Assembly (NCBI GenBank): GCA_038380795.1
Contig: CM076259.1
Span: 75,636,200-75,700,199, forward strand
Length of the DNA stretch: 64,000 nucleotides
Origin: Pyrocephalus nanus
Lineage: Eukaryota > Chordata > Aves > Passeriformes > Tyrannidae
Direction: 5' to 3'
Shown here: positions 52,417-62,267 of the stretch, piece by piece
Layout of the letters: each line of letters opens with the position of its first letter
Position numbering within the stretch: position 1 is the first letter of the stretch
Notes under the pieces: model-generated
Told to the model about the DNA's origin: nothing
The model's database searches: none
What the model saw: only the letters and a program-made list of their open reading frames with translations
Position numbers and translations under genes: made by a program

Positions 52417-52861
52417 CCCAGGGTCAGCTTTCATTGAACAAAATACTAAACAGCCTGTAAAATGAATATTGAAAAGGCAAATGTCCTTTTATATAATACT
52501 GCACTGAAGTCCTTTTTCATAGTACATTTGCTTTCCTCTTAGAGTAAAATGAGAATCTTTTTATTATTATTATTTCTAGCAAAGCAGTAACTCATTTGTC
52601 TTGCAAGTTTTTTGTGATGATTTTAAATCTATCCTGAATCTCTTGGAAACTTGCTCCCTGACCTTTTTCCTGTACTATTGATAGTTAATGAAGGTACTAA
52701 ATTACAGCACTAAAGCAATTTTCTCTGTTCCTACCTGGCTCCGCAGCCCACACATTCTATCAGTGTAATTAACAAGTTTTCCACTCTTTATCACCTTTAA
52801 AGCAAAAAACCATACTTTAATTGACTGCAATGCTTTTCTGATATTTAGTTCCCAATACACT

Positions 52862-53573
52862 GGACTGGAAGGGATACTAAGCAAGTTTGCAGATGATAAA
52901 AAACTGGGAGGAGCTGTTGACTCCCTTGAAGGCAAGGAGGCCCTTCAGAGAGACCTTGACAAATTAGAGGACTGGGCAATCACCAACCATATGAAGTTCA
53001 ACAAGGGGAAGTGCCGGATTCCGTACCTGGGATGGGGCAAACATGGATGTTTATACAAACTAGGTAATGAGATGCTGGAAAGCAGTGCCATGGAAAGGGA
53101 CCTGGGGGTGGTGGTCAATGGCAAATTGAATCTGAGTCAGCAGTGCCCTGGCAGCCAGGAGGGCCAACTGTGTCCTGGGGAGCATCAGGCAAAGCATCAC
53201 CAGCTGGTCGAGGGAGGGGACTGTCCCTCTCTGCTCTGCACTGGGATGGCCTCACCTTGAATATTGTGTGCAGTTTTGGGCATCACAATATGAGAGAGAT
53301 ATTACACTCTTAGAGAGTGTCCAAAAGAGGGCAATAACGATGGTGAAGGGTCTTGAGGGGAAGCCACATTAGAAGCGGCTGAGGTCACTTGGCTTTTTCA
53401 GTCTATAACTTCCTCATGAGGGGAAGAGGAGGGGCAGCACCAAGTCTGCCAGAGTTCAAGAAGCATTTGGATGATACTCTCAGTCACCTGGTGTGACCCT
53501 TGGGGATGGTCCTGTGCAGGAGCTGGACACTTTTGGGTCCCTTCCAACCCAGCATATTCTGTGATTCTGTGAT
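52862..53573 (+). mobile_element. CR1 LINE fragment with reverse-transcriptase end and 3' UTR
   Basis: This is the longest mobile element in the window, a 5'-truncated CR1 of about 0.7 kb. The retained ORF2 begins just before FADD (52886-52897), the catalytic aspartate pair of the reverse transcriptase, and runs in one frame through MKFNKGKCRI and AMERDLGVVV to about 53143. There a frameshift moves the homologous reading to another frame, which continues through HLEYCVQFWAS to an in-frame TAG at 53370-53372. The frameshift and stop show the copy is dead. The 3' tail has GGGGATGGTCCTGTGCAGGA, then CCCTTCCAACCCAGC, and ends in ATTCTGTG octamers at about 53556-53573. An 89-codon open frame at 52991-53260 is this ORF2 remnant, and a minus-strand frame at 53398-53604 is antisense to the tail. 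The start boundary is approximate. Confidence 0.93.
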
Positions 53574-54932
53574 ATAAAAAAAATAAATGGGACTCTCTTT
53601 TCACCTAATGTTGTTACTTAGTATTTTTGCACAGGTAATGTAATTTTCTTCAAACTTAGACTTTTTATTGGTTGTCTTCATATGTATATCCTTTGGTCAA
53701 ATACATATTCATTTCTACGTAGATGACATATGAAGTACTGAGATGAAGAATCTGTAATAAATGAAACTACAAGAAATGAAAACATCAAGTACTACTGCTG
53801 GAGATAGTGACATGCTAGCAAAAGACATTTATTAAAAGATTAGGTTTCATTTCTCTGTTTATGTTTGTCTCCTCCTAAACATTAAGAAATACTTTGTCAG
53901 ACACCATACAACTTCATCATGAAGCTGTCAGGGGAAAAAGCACGCTTTGCAGATCCTGAATTATAGTGGATGGAAGGCATTTTTATAAAATATCAATAGA
54001 AAATATACTTCAGGGAACAGTTGTGCTGTGTAAAGACAGAATTACTTTACAGTCGTCTCCATTAAGATCCTAGGAGTCACCAATTGATTCCATGAAGTCA
54101 TTTCCTGTTTACAGCGGGGGAAATAGCAATCAGCTGTATGATGGAACAATTGCATTTAGTTACACATAATGTTAACTTAGCAGTTTAATAACAATCACCT
54201 TATTTCAGGTGTAGCTTAGAATATTTGCATGTTTACTTCACACTGGTGCCAGTTTTTACAAGAAAGCCTTGGGGGGTTTAGTAAACAATAACTCTTCATT
54301 TTGAAATTCTAAGTGCATTGGGCTAGAACTTTTGAAGAAGGGTAAATGGGTTAAAATTAAAACAATGTTTTAACAAAATTTTTCAAAACTGAACATTTCT
54401 ATTTGATATTCTGATATTTTTCTAATTCCTGTAAGTGGACACACTTGAAATTCCTGATTTTTTTTTTTTCCCATCCTTGAAATGTTCCTATGTGTTTCTC
54501 GCTCACTTCTTTTGTAGAATGCATTGATTTTGGCTCATGGTTTTGAGTCTGTGAAAAAAATTGTGTGCCTTAAGCTTTTTGGCTGAAGGACAGAAACGTG
54601 GAGGTAGCATTTTGTAGAAAGTGTTTTCTGTAGCAAGTTACAACTTCATCTGTAAAGATACTTCTGGCTTTCCTCATGTCCATTCTCTTACATCCTCTTC
54701 TCAGTTCTTGCAGTTGCTCACACTATTTGTTCTATTTGGTGCATAGAAAGGGGCAATGAAAAGGCTTGAGCATAGTTTTATAGTTCCATTTTCTGCCTTT
54801 TATTTTGTATTTGCTTCTCATACTGTATTTGGTGTTGAAAAAAGGATAGAAAACCACAGCTGACATAAAGGCTCACTTTCCTATGGAAAAATGATCTTTC
54901 ATGTGTAGCTTTTAGAGAGGAGGCAAAATAAG
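53574..54932. other. Non-coding sequence between CR1 fragments
   Basis: AT-rich sequence with no recognisable gene. There is a T run near 54460-54471. Nothing else is seen. Confidence 0.6.
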
Positions 54933-54984
54933 GAGTTGGACTTCCGTGATCCTTAAGGGTCCCTTACAACTCAGGATATTCCAG
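54933..54984 (+). mobile_element. Very short CR1 3' tail
   Basis: GGAGTTGGACTTCCGTGATC, then CTTAAGGGTCCCTTACAACTC and AGGATATTCC, correspond to the last about 50 bases of a CR1 3' untranslated region with several substitutions. The terminal octamers are lost or mutated. It is either an extreme 5' truncation or the surviving part of an older copy. Confidence 0.7.
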
Positions 54985-56173
54985 GACACTGAAAACAGGG
55001 TCATTAACTTTCTATTCTATGATTCGGATTTTGGAAAAGGAGAGAGAAGAATTGAGATAATTGGTTATCAGTGGAGACACAATGCTTGTATAGTCCAAAT
55101 CCCACAGAACCCACAAGGTTTGGATATTATGATAAAACAAAAATACTAGTATCAAACACTGTAGCAGGATATCAGGGTTTTGTATTTTCTGAGTCCTGGG
55201 GAATAGGTTTTCTGCCCATCCAGAAATAATATCTTGATTAACTATCTTGCTATATCATGTTGGAGAGCATTAAAAAGAGGAGAGTCACCCAGACTTACCC
55301 ACAGCAACCCTGAACTTCAGCTGGAAGGAACTCTGCATTAGACTATGCCAATATAGATGAAATCATCTGAGACCTTAGGAGTCAGAAATCTAAGCATCTG
55401 CTAAATGTAGAAAAATGTAATTTTTCAGAACCGTGTAATTTTGACTGAATGTGTGTTAGGAGTGACAGAAATTCCTCACTGGCTTAGAGGCTATGCAGGT
55501 ACCACTCCATGTCCTGCTTGCACTAGGTTGGAAGTGGGATCAGTATTTCAATTTTCAACTCTTCTTCTGACTTTCAAAATTATTTCTGCTCTTTAATATT
55601 TTATGTTCTGCATCATCTTTTGTGGCTATTCTTACCTGCAGTGAAGGAATTGTCTGCCAATCCTCATTAGGGTATATTTACTACCATTTGCAAAAGTAAA
55701 ACTGTGCCATTAATCCTCCCTTATAGTGTGACCTCATTTATATATTGAGATGGTGCTGCTGCTGTTGCCGGTATCAGTGCTTTCCTCCTGAAGGTGACAA
55801 AATGCCTTGAAGATGCTAATGAAGTAGGAGTCCCAACACCCTTGCATGATAATTAGAGAACTTTATTCTGCATTATAAATGGAAGTAATTCAGGTGCACG
55901 GAGGACTGAGGATTTTCTCCAAAGGGCATAGTATTTTGAGATGTAAAAATTTATAGGGCCAGATTTGAACAGAAGTTTCTGTATAGCAGTGTTCACTCCT
56001 ATCATAAAAAGATACTACAGTGCCACATTTTCAAATTGAGAATGTTTGACTTCTGCTTTTCCGGTCATTGCCAGTAAATTCAAATGTATATCAAGATGTT
56101 TTGAATTGTCAAAAAATTAAGCTTATTTCCATAATTCTTCTTGGATCTAGCTTAAACAAAATTAAATAAATCT
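54985..56173. other. Non-coding sequence, no gene recognised
   Basis: The open frame 54946-55149 overlaps the CR1 tail just upstream and continues without recognisable motifs. A short GCTGCTGCTGTTGCCGG segment lies near 55755. No other repeats were identified. Confidence 0.6.
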
Positions 56174-56300
56174 TGGTGGCATCTCCCTCTGTGGAGATTT
56201 TCAAAACCAGATTGGATAAAGCTCAGAGCCCAGCAACTTAACTGATCTCAAGGCTGACCCTACTCTGAGGAGAAGATTAGACTAGAAACCTCAGTACCAA
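56174..56300 (+). mobile_element. Diverged CR1 LINE 3' fragment
   Basis: GGCATCTCCCTCTGTGGAGA, TTTTCAAAACCAGATTGGA, then CTCAAGGCTGACCCTACTCT follow the layout of a CR1 3' end (the ORF2 terminus reading SLEIFKTRLD-like in related copies, then the tail). The expected TTGGACTAGATGA segment is recognisable only as TTAGACTAGAAACC, and no octamer tail remains. It is more diverged than the copies at 22.9 and 52.9 kb, so probably older. Confidence 0.75.
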
Positions 56301-58684
56301 TGTTCTTATGCTGTTTACTACTATGCTGCATGCCTATGATAATTACATGCATGTATATTGTGTGTAGGAATTGAATATTTTAAATGGGATTAATGGAGAA
56401 TGCATTGTATTTATTGTAATATAATACCATAACGCAAGAACTTCTTTGCATTAAAGAAATTATAGCATATTTTAGAACCTCTCCTGTATTAAATAAGTAT
56501 ATGACTTAATTATAACTAAAATATTTCCTAATGAAAACAGATAATAGTTATGAAAGCTGGAGCTAGAGAATGTAAATGGCTCAGAAACTATTCTGGGCAC
56601 CTGTAGTGCATACTTTCAAATTGATTTAAAATATATTAGAAAATGGAAATTATGATTCATGTATTGCTTCCATAATAATTGTAAAATATGTTTTGTCTGT
56701 GAAGTTTCAAGAGGTTATGCATAACATTTATACAATGCGTGTAGATGAGTTTACATTTTGTGTAAATTTATCATTAGCTTGCATCATCCAAACCTTAGAA
56801 GCCTAGAGACTGGAGCCTAAATACCATATCTTTTCTGCAGATTAATGCATTAATTGGCACACAGTGTACATAAGCTTGTTTATTTAATGAAGTTCATGAT
56901 GGTCTCTGTGGGTGAATGCACACATTAAAATACTACAAAGCATGCCTTATACTTTTTCTTCCTTTCATTCATGGAACATTTTTATGTTAATTCTTGATTA
57001 TTTTCTGACCTCTTTAAGCTTAAGGCAGAGCTAATCCATAATAAGGGAAATCGAGGGAACCCCTGGAGTCAGAGTTGTGCTCTCTGTCTGTCAGCCTTAC
57101 TTGCACTGTGTCAGTAGGGAACTGAGAAGAAACTATTATGACGCTCTGTGAAGTTTTGGCAGATGAGGATGCTGCTCTTTGTATTTAAAAGATTATTTCA
57201 CCTCCTGCCTATGTAGCAAGCTATCTTAAAATTTGGCTGTCTGAGGGTGAATAACTAGATCCAGGCTCTTTTGCAAGGTCTTTTCAGAGGCAGAAAGAAA
57301 AGAAAAAGACCTAATGCCCCCATTTGAATGTGCAGTTCATAGTGCAAAAACTACAGCCTGTCAATCTAGTGAGAAAATTCAGCCATTAAAGGTTGCTACA
57401 GGAATCAGTATAAAGCGAGTGCCAGAATAGTAGCTTACTCCAGAAAGTAAAATGAAAGGAAAAGTAATGCTGTACCAGGACAAGCATGTGTTACCAGTTG
57501 CTGTAGCACATTACTTGTAAAACTTGATCCAGAGGTCGAACCCATTTAGTGGTGACTGCCTATAGGTAGTATCAGGATCTGTTTGTTCTTCAGTGAATGA
57601 CTTTAAAGCACAGCACCTAAGAGGATATTAGGTAAAAAATGGGGTGACTGATATAACTGAACTCTATCATCCATCCTCAGCTGTCCATGTACAACCAGTT
57701 ATCTGATTTGGATTTTACCAAAGACAATATATTTGGAAGAGGTAAAAGAGTTAACAGCATGCAAAGCAACTGCCTCCTTTGATTTTACTTATATGAAATA
57801 TTTATAACTTGCATTCACTTTGTGATTTCCACTCATGTTGAAAGCATACAACTTAGTACTAATGTGAAAAGCATAGATCTTAGTATTTGTCATCTTGTGA
57901 ATAGACCAGAGTAACAGTCTGAAATCTGACCTCATGTCTGTTGTCTGGCTGCTTAAGTGGAACTGGTGTGGGAAACTCTGCATAAAGAAAAACAATTGAA
58001 ATACTCCAATATTTTTGCATTTTGTATGTATATTTGACTTTGATAATACTGGCAAGATTGTAAATACAGCGGATAAGCACAGTCCAGATCATGGTCATAC
58101 AGCTGTGGCTAGCTGGAAGCTTCTTTTTCCTAAAGGGAGATGATAGGGTGCCATAGCTCCCCTGATCAGAGAGTGCTCTGTGACAGAAGGCCTGTGCCGT
58201 GCACAGGCAATGTGTTGACTGGCCAGCTTGGGTATCCTGTCTTATTCATTAGATATTCAATGAGTACATCTGGACAATATGGATATTAGTCCTGCAAAAG
58301 AACACGTGCATGTTGAACACTTAACAGACTTTCAGGGTCAGGTCCAATTAACTTAAAACCCTGGCAGCAGCTAGCAAGAAACCTGTGCTGGGCCACTGAC
58401 CTTGAAGAGGTTTGCTACACAGCAAGACTTAACAATTTTTTTAATTATTTTTTTTTCCTCAGTGAAGAGCAAGATAACAGGAGGTGAATACAATTAATGA
58501 CAAAATTAATCTGTAGAAGAGGTTCTCTTTAATTTTTCTTCTGACACAGCTGCACCAGTCCAGAAAAGGTTTTCTCCTGCCACCACTACTCTTCCCCATT
58601 TTCCATGTACAGATCTGGCCACTGTGTTCTTCTGTCTTCCCCAGTTTACCTCTTTTTCCTTCCCCTGTGACTCTTGGGAGTGGG
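56301..58684. other. Non-coding AT-rich sequence, no gene recognised
   Basis: A perfect 14-bp palindrome, ATTAATGCATTAAT, is at 56841-56854 in an AT-rich surrounding (see findings). Minus-strand frames at 57789-58098 are under 90 codons and unrecognised. The minus-strand frames at 58459-58814 run through the CR1 tail that follows. Confidence 0.6.
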
Positions 58685-58768
58685 CCCAGAGGGGATGGTC
58701 CTGTGCAGGGCCAGGAGTTGGACTCGATGATCCTTGTGAGTCCCTTCCAACTTGCCAAATTCTGTGAA
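58685..58768 (+). mobile_element. CR1 LINE 3' tail, about 85 bp
   Basis: GGGGATGGTCCTGTGCAGGG, then AGTTGGACTCGATGATCCTT, GTCCCTTCCAACTTGCC and a single AATTCTGTGAAAG octamer remnant mark a CR1 3' untranslated end, plus strand. Its 3' end resembles that of the 52.9-kb copy, suggesting a related subfamily. No coding part is present. Confidence 0.85.
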
Positions 58769-59903
58769 AGAGGCATAGTGAGTTGGGCAAGCCTAGCTGT
58801 CTCTTATTCCTCATTCCTCAGGAAGTGGCACCCTTGAAACAAACATATAGCAGATTTTTCTTTCCTCTGAGTGATAATGGGAAGCCCTGGTTGGTTCTTC
58901 AGAGAGCAGATCAAGAAGGAACAACAGGTAACAAAGTTCTGGTCCTCATAATCCTTTCTTGCAAGGTAGTTGGTCATCGCCTCAGACTTGGGGATTAGAG
59001 GGTTTTGTCAGGAAAGCCATGAAAAAGTTTCTTCATGATTCTGATGTGAAGGCTTTGCAAACCACAGAAAGGGATTCTGTGGTGGTGTGTGAATCTTTCT
59101 TGCTTTCTTTCTGTAGCAGCCAGTACTTTCAATACAGTTCAATACATTTCAATTAGCTACAGAGGCCTAAAATAATCAGGCTAAAAATCTGTAGAGCAGC
59201 TTTTAGCACTTCCCTTTGTCATTTTTATCTTTAAAAACCTTAGTGAAAGTGAGGTAGAGAATATTAGTATAATGCAGCTAGATCCAAAAATTCTTCATTT
59301 GTGTTCTTTCATTCTTTTCAACTACTGTGATTTTGATTTAACAAGTCACCACTGAATTCCTGTAGAAAACCAGAGTGCAACAAGCAAGCTATTCTTTGTA
59401 ACGTGTTGGGCTTGGTGGGTGCATTTCTGTTCTCTGCTGAGTTTAAACTTGAGATCAGACTCACAAGGGCTAAGGTGATGCTTCATACCTGATACTGTGG
59501 GACTTCTTGCTACATCAAATAAAGCTGATATTAAAGGTTTAGCAGTAACATGGTGTTTCTGCAAGAAGAGATTACTAGAGAAAGAGAATATGAGAAATTA
59601 CCAAAGTCCAGCATTTACTGAAATGGTGGGTGGCATAAACTCAAATCTGTTATTTCTTGTCTACTGGGAACTTCTCTATATCCTGGTCATACCTCTAACT
59701 TCATGAACACTCTTATAAAAGACTTTACAATTTATCTTTTGAAAATATGTGTACTAATTTTGATATGTTTCTCATAGCACCAACTTTGTAACTGGGCATC
59801 CTGCTCTTCATAAGATTTCTGAAAACTTAAAATGCATCTGGCCATCTAGAAACTTTCAAAGGAAATAGGTTCCAGCACAAGAAGAAAGAAGAAAGAAAGC
59901 CAG
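58769..59903. other. Non-coding sequence, no gene recognised
   Basis: Overlapping short frames (58783-58998, 58959-59156, 59497-59706) have no recognisable domain. A GAAGAAAG purine run at about 59880-59899 leads directly into the G/T-rich tract. Confidence 0.6.
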
Positions 59904-59984
59904 TGGGGTGGGGAGTTGTGGGGTTTTTTTTGGGTTTTGTGGGTTTTGGTTTTGGTGGATTTTGTTGTTTTGGTTTTTTTTTTT
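59904..59984 (+). repeat. G/T-rich tract with quadruplex-like G runs
   Basis: Five G runs lie close together: 59905-59908, 59910-59913, 59920-59923, 59932-59934 and 59941-59943, with loops of 1, 6, 8 and 6 bases. These are followed by GGTTTT, GTTGTT and a T run. Of the window's G/T-rich tracts this has the shortest loops and is the best candidate for G-quadruplex formation on the plus strand. Confidence 0.85.
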
Positions 59985-61040
59985 ACAGAATGTAAATCTT
60001 TTCCTTCCAAGAATTTATCTTCAGTGAGATCTTTCTGATTGCTGGATGTCCCACTTGAATTAGAAATGCAGAAGCTTAAATAACCTATAGTATCAATACT
60101 GTGCTACTTAATGTTTCTGTTTCTATTTTTTCCTCCTGAATGTATTTCAAAGTTCATGTAAGTTTACCATATATCTAAGTCAATTTTGGCATATAGAACA
60201 GGAGATCAGATCCCATCTCTTCCAAATTCTCATCATGATCCTGTAAATTTAAAATGATCCTTTCTTCTTACTGGGTTGAATATACAAAAAATAGGGAATA
60301 ATTTGTCAACATGGGAGGAGTACATTATGTTGGTGAAAATTCCATATTAGCTGGCGTAATTAACATCAGCAAGTCATACATCCATTCTGATTTCAGGTGG
60401 GCGTGAGAATAAGGGTAACATGGTGTCCTTTCCTATTCTCACCTGAAATCCATACATCACATGTTTTCAATGACTGTATCTATTCATATTTACTGTTGTT
60501 GTTGCACAGTTTCTAAAACATTGGTTTCAGTAACATTGCTTTCCATTTTTAATAACTCACAATTAACTGAATCACCCATCTGTCTTCTAATGCTCTCTTA
60601 TCTTTTTTAAAAAACATGCACACTGATGTGTCATATCTAATATACACTAATATGCTGTTTCTGAGATACTTTGATTTTCCATACTGGATGAAGCACCAGA
60701 AAACAATCTCTGCCTCCTATTGCAAAAAGTCACTCACATAAAGAACTGCTTGCAATGTGTGGATAGATGGGCAGCGATCAAGCCAGACTATACATCAAAT
60801 TTATGTCTCAGAAATTTTACTATTAATAATTTTTACTGTCAACTTTTAATATCAAAGAAGAAAGTACAGCACAGTGTTTTAACACACTCCAGAACACTTT
60901 ATTAAATAGCATAGCAGTATGCTGTTGTAAATTGAGGTCAGCAGGAAGGGTAGCAGTACTTTACAGGCTTAGGAACTCGATATTATGGTGTACCGCTGGG
61001 ATAAGAGTCTCTTTTCCAAGACTATTTGCAGCTGACAGTG
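59985..61040. other. Non-coding sequence before the LTR
   Basis: No gene is recognised. It contains the inverted repeat at 60375-60458, listed separately. The 5 bases CAGTG at 61036-61040 abut the LTR. Confidence 0.6.
60375..60458. repeat. Inverted repeat flanked by 8-bp direct repeats
   Basis: GATTTCAGGTG at 60389-60399 is complementary to CACCTGAAATC at 60440-60450. The pairing continues with AGAATA (60405-60410) against TATTCT (60434-60439) if a 5-base bulge in the left arm is skipped. Identical CATACATC octamers lie outside at 60375-60382 and 60451-60458. An 8-bp target duplication with terminal inverted repeats would suggest a hAT-type MITE, but the left octamer is 6 bases away from the arm, which argues against it. 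A local template switch is equally possible. Confidence 0.75.
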
Positions 61041-61168
61041 TATTGTGGTTTAACCCTAGGCAGCAACTAAGCCCCTCAGAGCCACTTGCTCACTCCCCCA
61101 GCCAGTGAGATGCAGGAGACAATCGAAAGGGTAAAAGTGAGAAAACTCATGGGGTGAGATAAAGACAG

Positions 61169-61174
61169 TTTAAT
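61169..61174 (-). promoter_or_regulatory. LTR polyadenylation signal (ATTAAA)
   Basis: TTTAAT on the plus strand is ATTAAA on the minus strand. It lies about 185 bases downstream of the TATA-like box in the LTR's own orientation, a normal spacing for the R region. Confidence 0.6.
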
Positions 61175-61352
61175 AGGTACAGCAAAAGCTGTGCAAAAGC
61201 AAAGAAAAACAATGAATTCTTTCACCATTTCCCATCAGCAGGGAGGTGGTCAGTCTTCTCCAGGAAATCAGAGTTCCATCACAGCTTATGATGACTTGGG
61301 CAGAAAAACACCATCACTCCAAATGTCCCCCCCTTCCTTCTTCTTCCCCCAT

Positions 61353-61360
61353 CCTTATAT
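61353..61360 (-). promoter_or_regulatory. LTR TATA-like box
   Basis: CCTTATAT on plus reads ATATAAGG on minus. It lies near the middle of the LTR, followed on the minus strand by a G-rich purine stretch. It would drive transcription toward lower coordinates if still active; activity cannot be judged from sequence. Confidence 0.55.
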
Positions 61361-61663
61361 GCTGAACAAAATGTAATATGGTGTGCGATATCTCTTAGGT
61401 CAGTTAGGGTCAGCTGTCCTAGCTATGTCCCCTTCAGCTTCTCGCACACCCCAAGCCTGCTTGCAGGGTGGATGAAAAGAGGAAGAGCCTTGACTTTGTG
61501 CAGGCTCTGCTCAGTAATAACTAAAGCATTGCCCAGTTCTCAACACTGTTTCCAGCACAAATCCAAAACACAGCCCCATACAAGCAACTGTGAAGAAAAT
61601 CAATTCTGTCCCAGCCAAAACCAGCACACAATGCAATCAACAACTCCAGCTCATTATGACAGC

Positions 61664-61690
61664 AATAATAATAAAAATAATAATAAAAAA
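61664..61690. repeat. AAT microsatellite
   Basis: AAT units with one AAAA interruption, about 35 bases beyond the 5' end (in its orientation) of the solo LTR. Confidence 0.85.
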
Positions 61691-62208
61691 AGAAGCAATT
61701 ATCAGAGATATAGGTAAAAACAATGATTTTGTTTATCTCAAGAAATAAAGGCAGCCAAAAGGGACCCCAGGGATACCTGAGGGAAGAAACTCTAATGCTA
61801 ATTGGCATGATTTAAAAAGATGGTTCTGTTATTGCCAACAGTCTAATTTAGTCATTATCTCCCCAATGTTGTGGCAATCAAACCTGTTATAATTTTAGTA
61901 GATGGATAACAAGGCATGCCTCAGTGTACAGATGCTAGAAAGTAGTCTAAAAGAGTATGAAAAGAGCTTTCTAATAAATACATTTTGTATATCTTTTTAT
62001 GAAACACCACTTCTTAATGTTATTTGTCTGGTGAATGAGCTTCATTATATTTAATGCAAATATGTAGTAGCAATTTATCATGAGGCCACAGAAAAACAGC
62101 AAAATCAAGCGGAACTATCTACATCTCCTTAATTTTACCATGTCTCAAATTAAAAAGTTTATATTTTTAGAGAAAACCAAATATTTGTTAGAGGGAAATT
62201 GTTCTGTG
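61691..62208. other. Non-coding sequence, nothing recognised
   Basis: AT-rich unique sequence. The plus frame 62080-62394 runs into the tandem duplication at 62209 and gains its length from it. Confidence 0.6.
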
Positions 62209-62267
62209 GCTTTTTTCTTCCCTATACTGTTTGCTTTGTTCTTCCCTATACTGTTTGCTTTTTTCTT
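62209..62267. repeat. 24-bp tandem duplication, 2.5 copies
   Basis: Units at 62209-62232 and 62233-62256 share TTCTTCCCTATACTGTTT and differ at one base, followed by a partial third copy to 62267. Because 24 is divisible by three, the open frames across it (62080-62394 and 62199-62474) show an 8-residue repeat, for example FFPILFAL. The repeat is explained by the DNA duplication and is not evidence of coding. Confidence 0.88.

Larger units (their letters stand above)
61041..61628 (-). mobile_element. Solo LTR of an avian endogenous retrovirus
   Basis: About 588 bp, recognised as a widespread bird LTR. On the minus strand it starts TGTGCTGGTTTTGGCTGGGA and its far end is complementary to TTGTGGTTTAACCC. 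Orientation is supported by regulatory sites on the minus strand: a TATA-like ATATAAGG (complement of 61353-61360) and a downstream ATTAAA polyadenylation signal (complement of 61169-61174). The 5 bases CAGTG (61036-61040) and CAATG (61629-61633) match at four of five positions and could be a decayed target-site duplication. No gag, pol or env sequence adjoins either side, so the internal part was probably lost by recombination between two LTRs. Open frames at 61191-61376, 61472-61717 and 61521-61808 lie in or across it and are not genes. Family name not assigned. Confidence 0.9.

Noticed and set aside
52991..53260. 89-codon open frame as a cellular gene
   Set aside because: It is the remnant of CR1 ORF2, frameshifted relative to the family.
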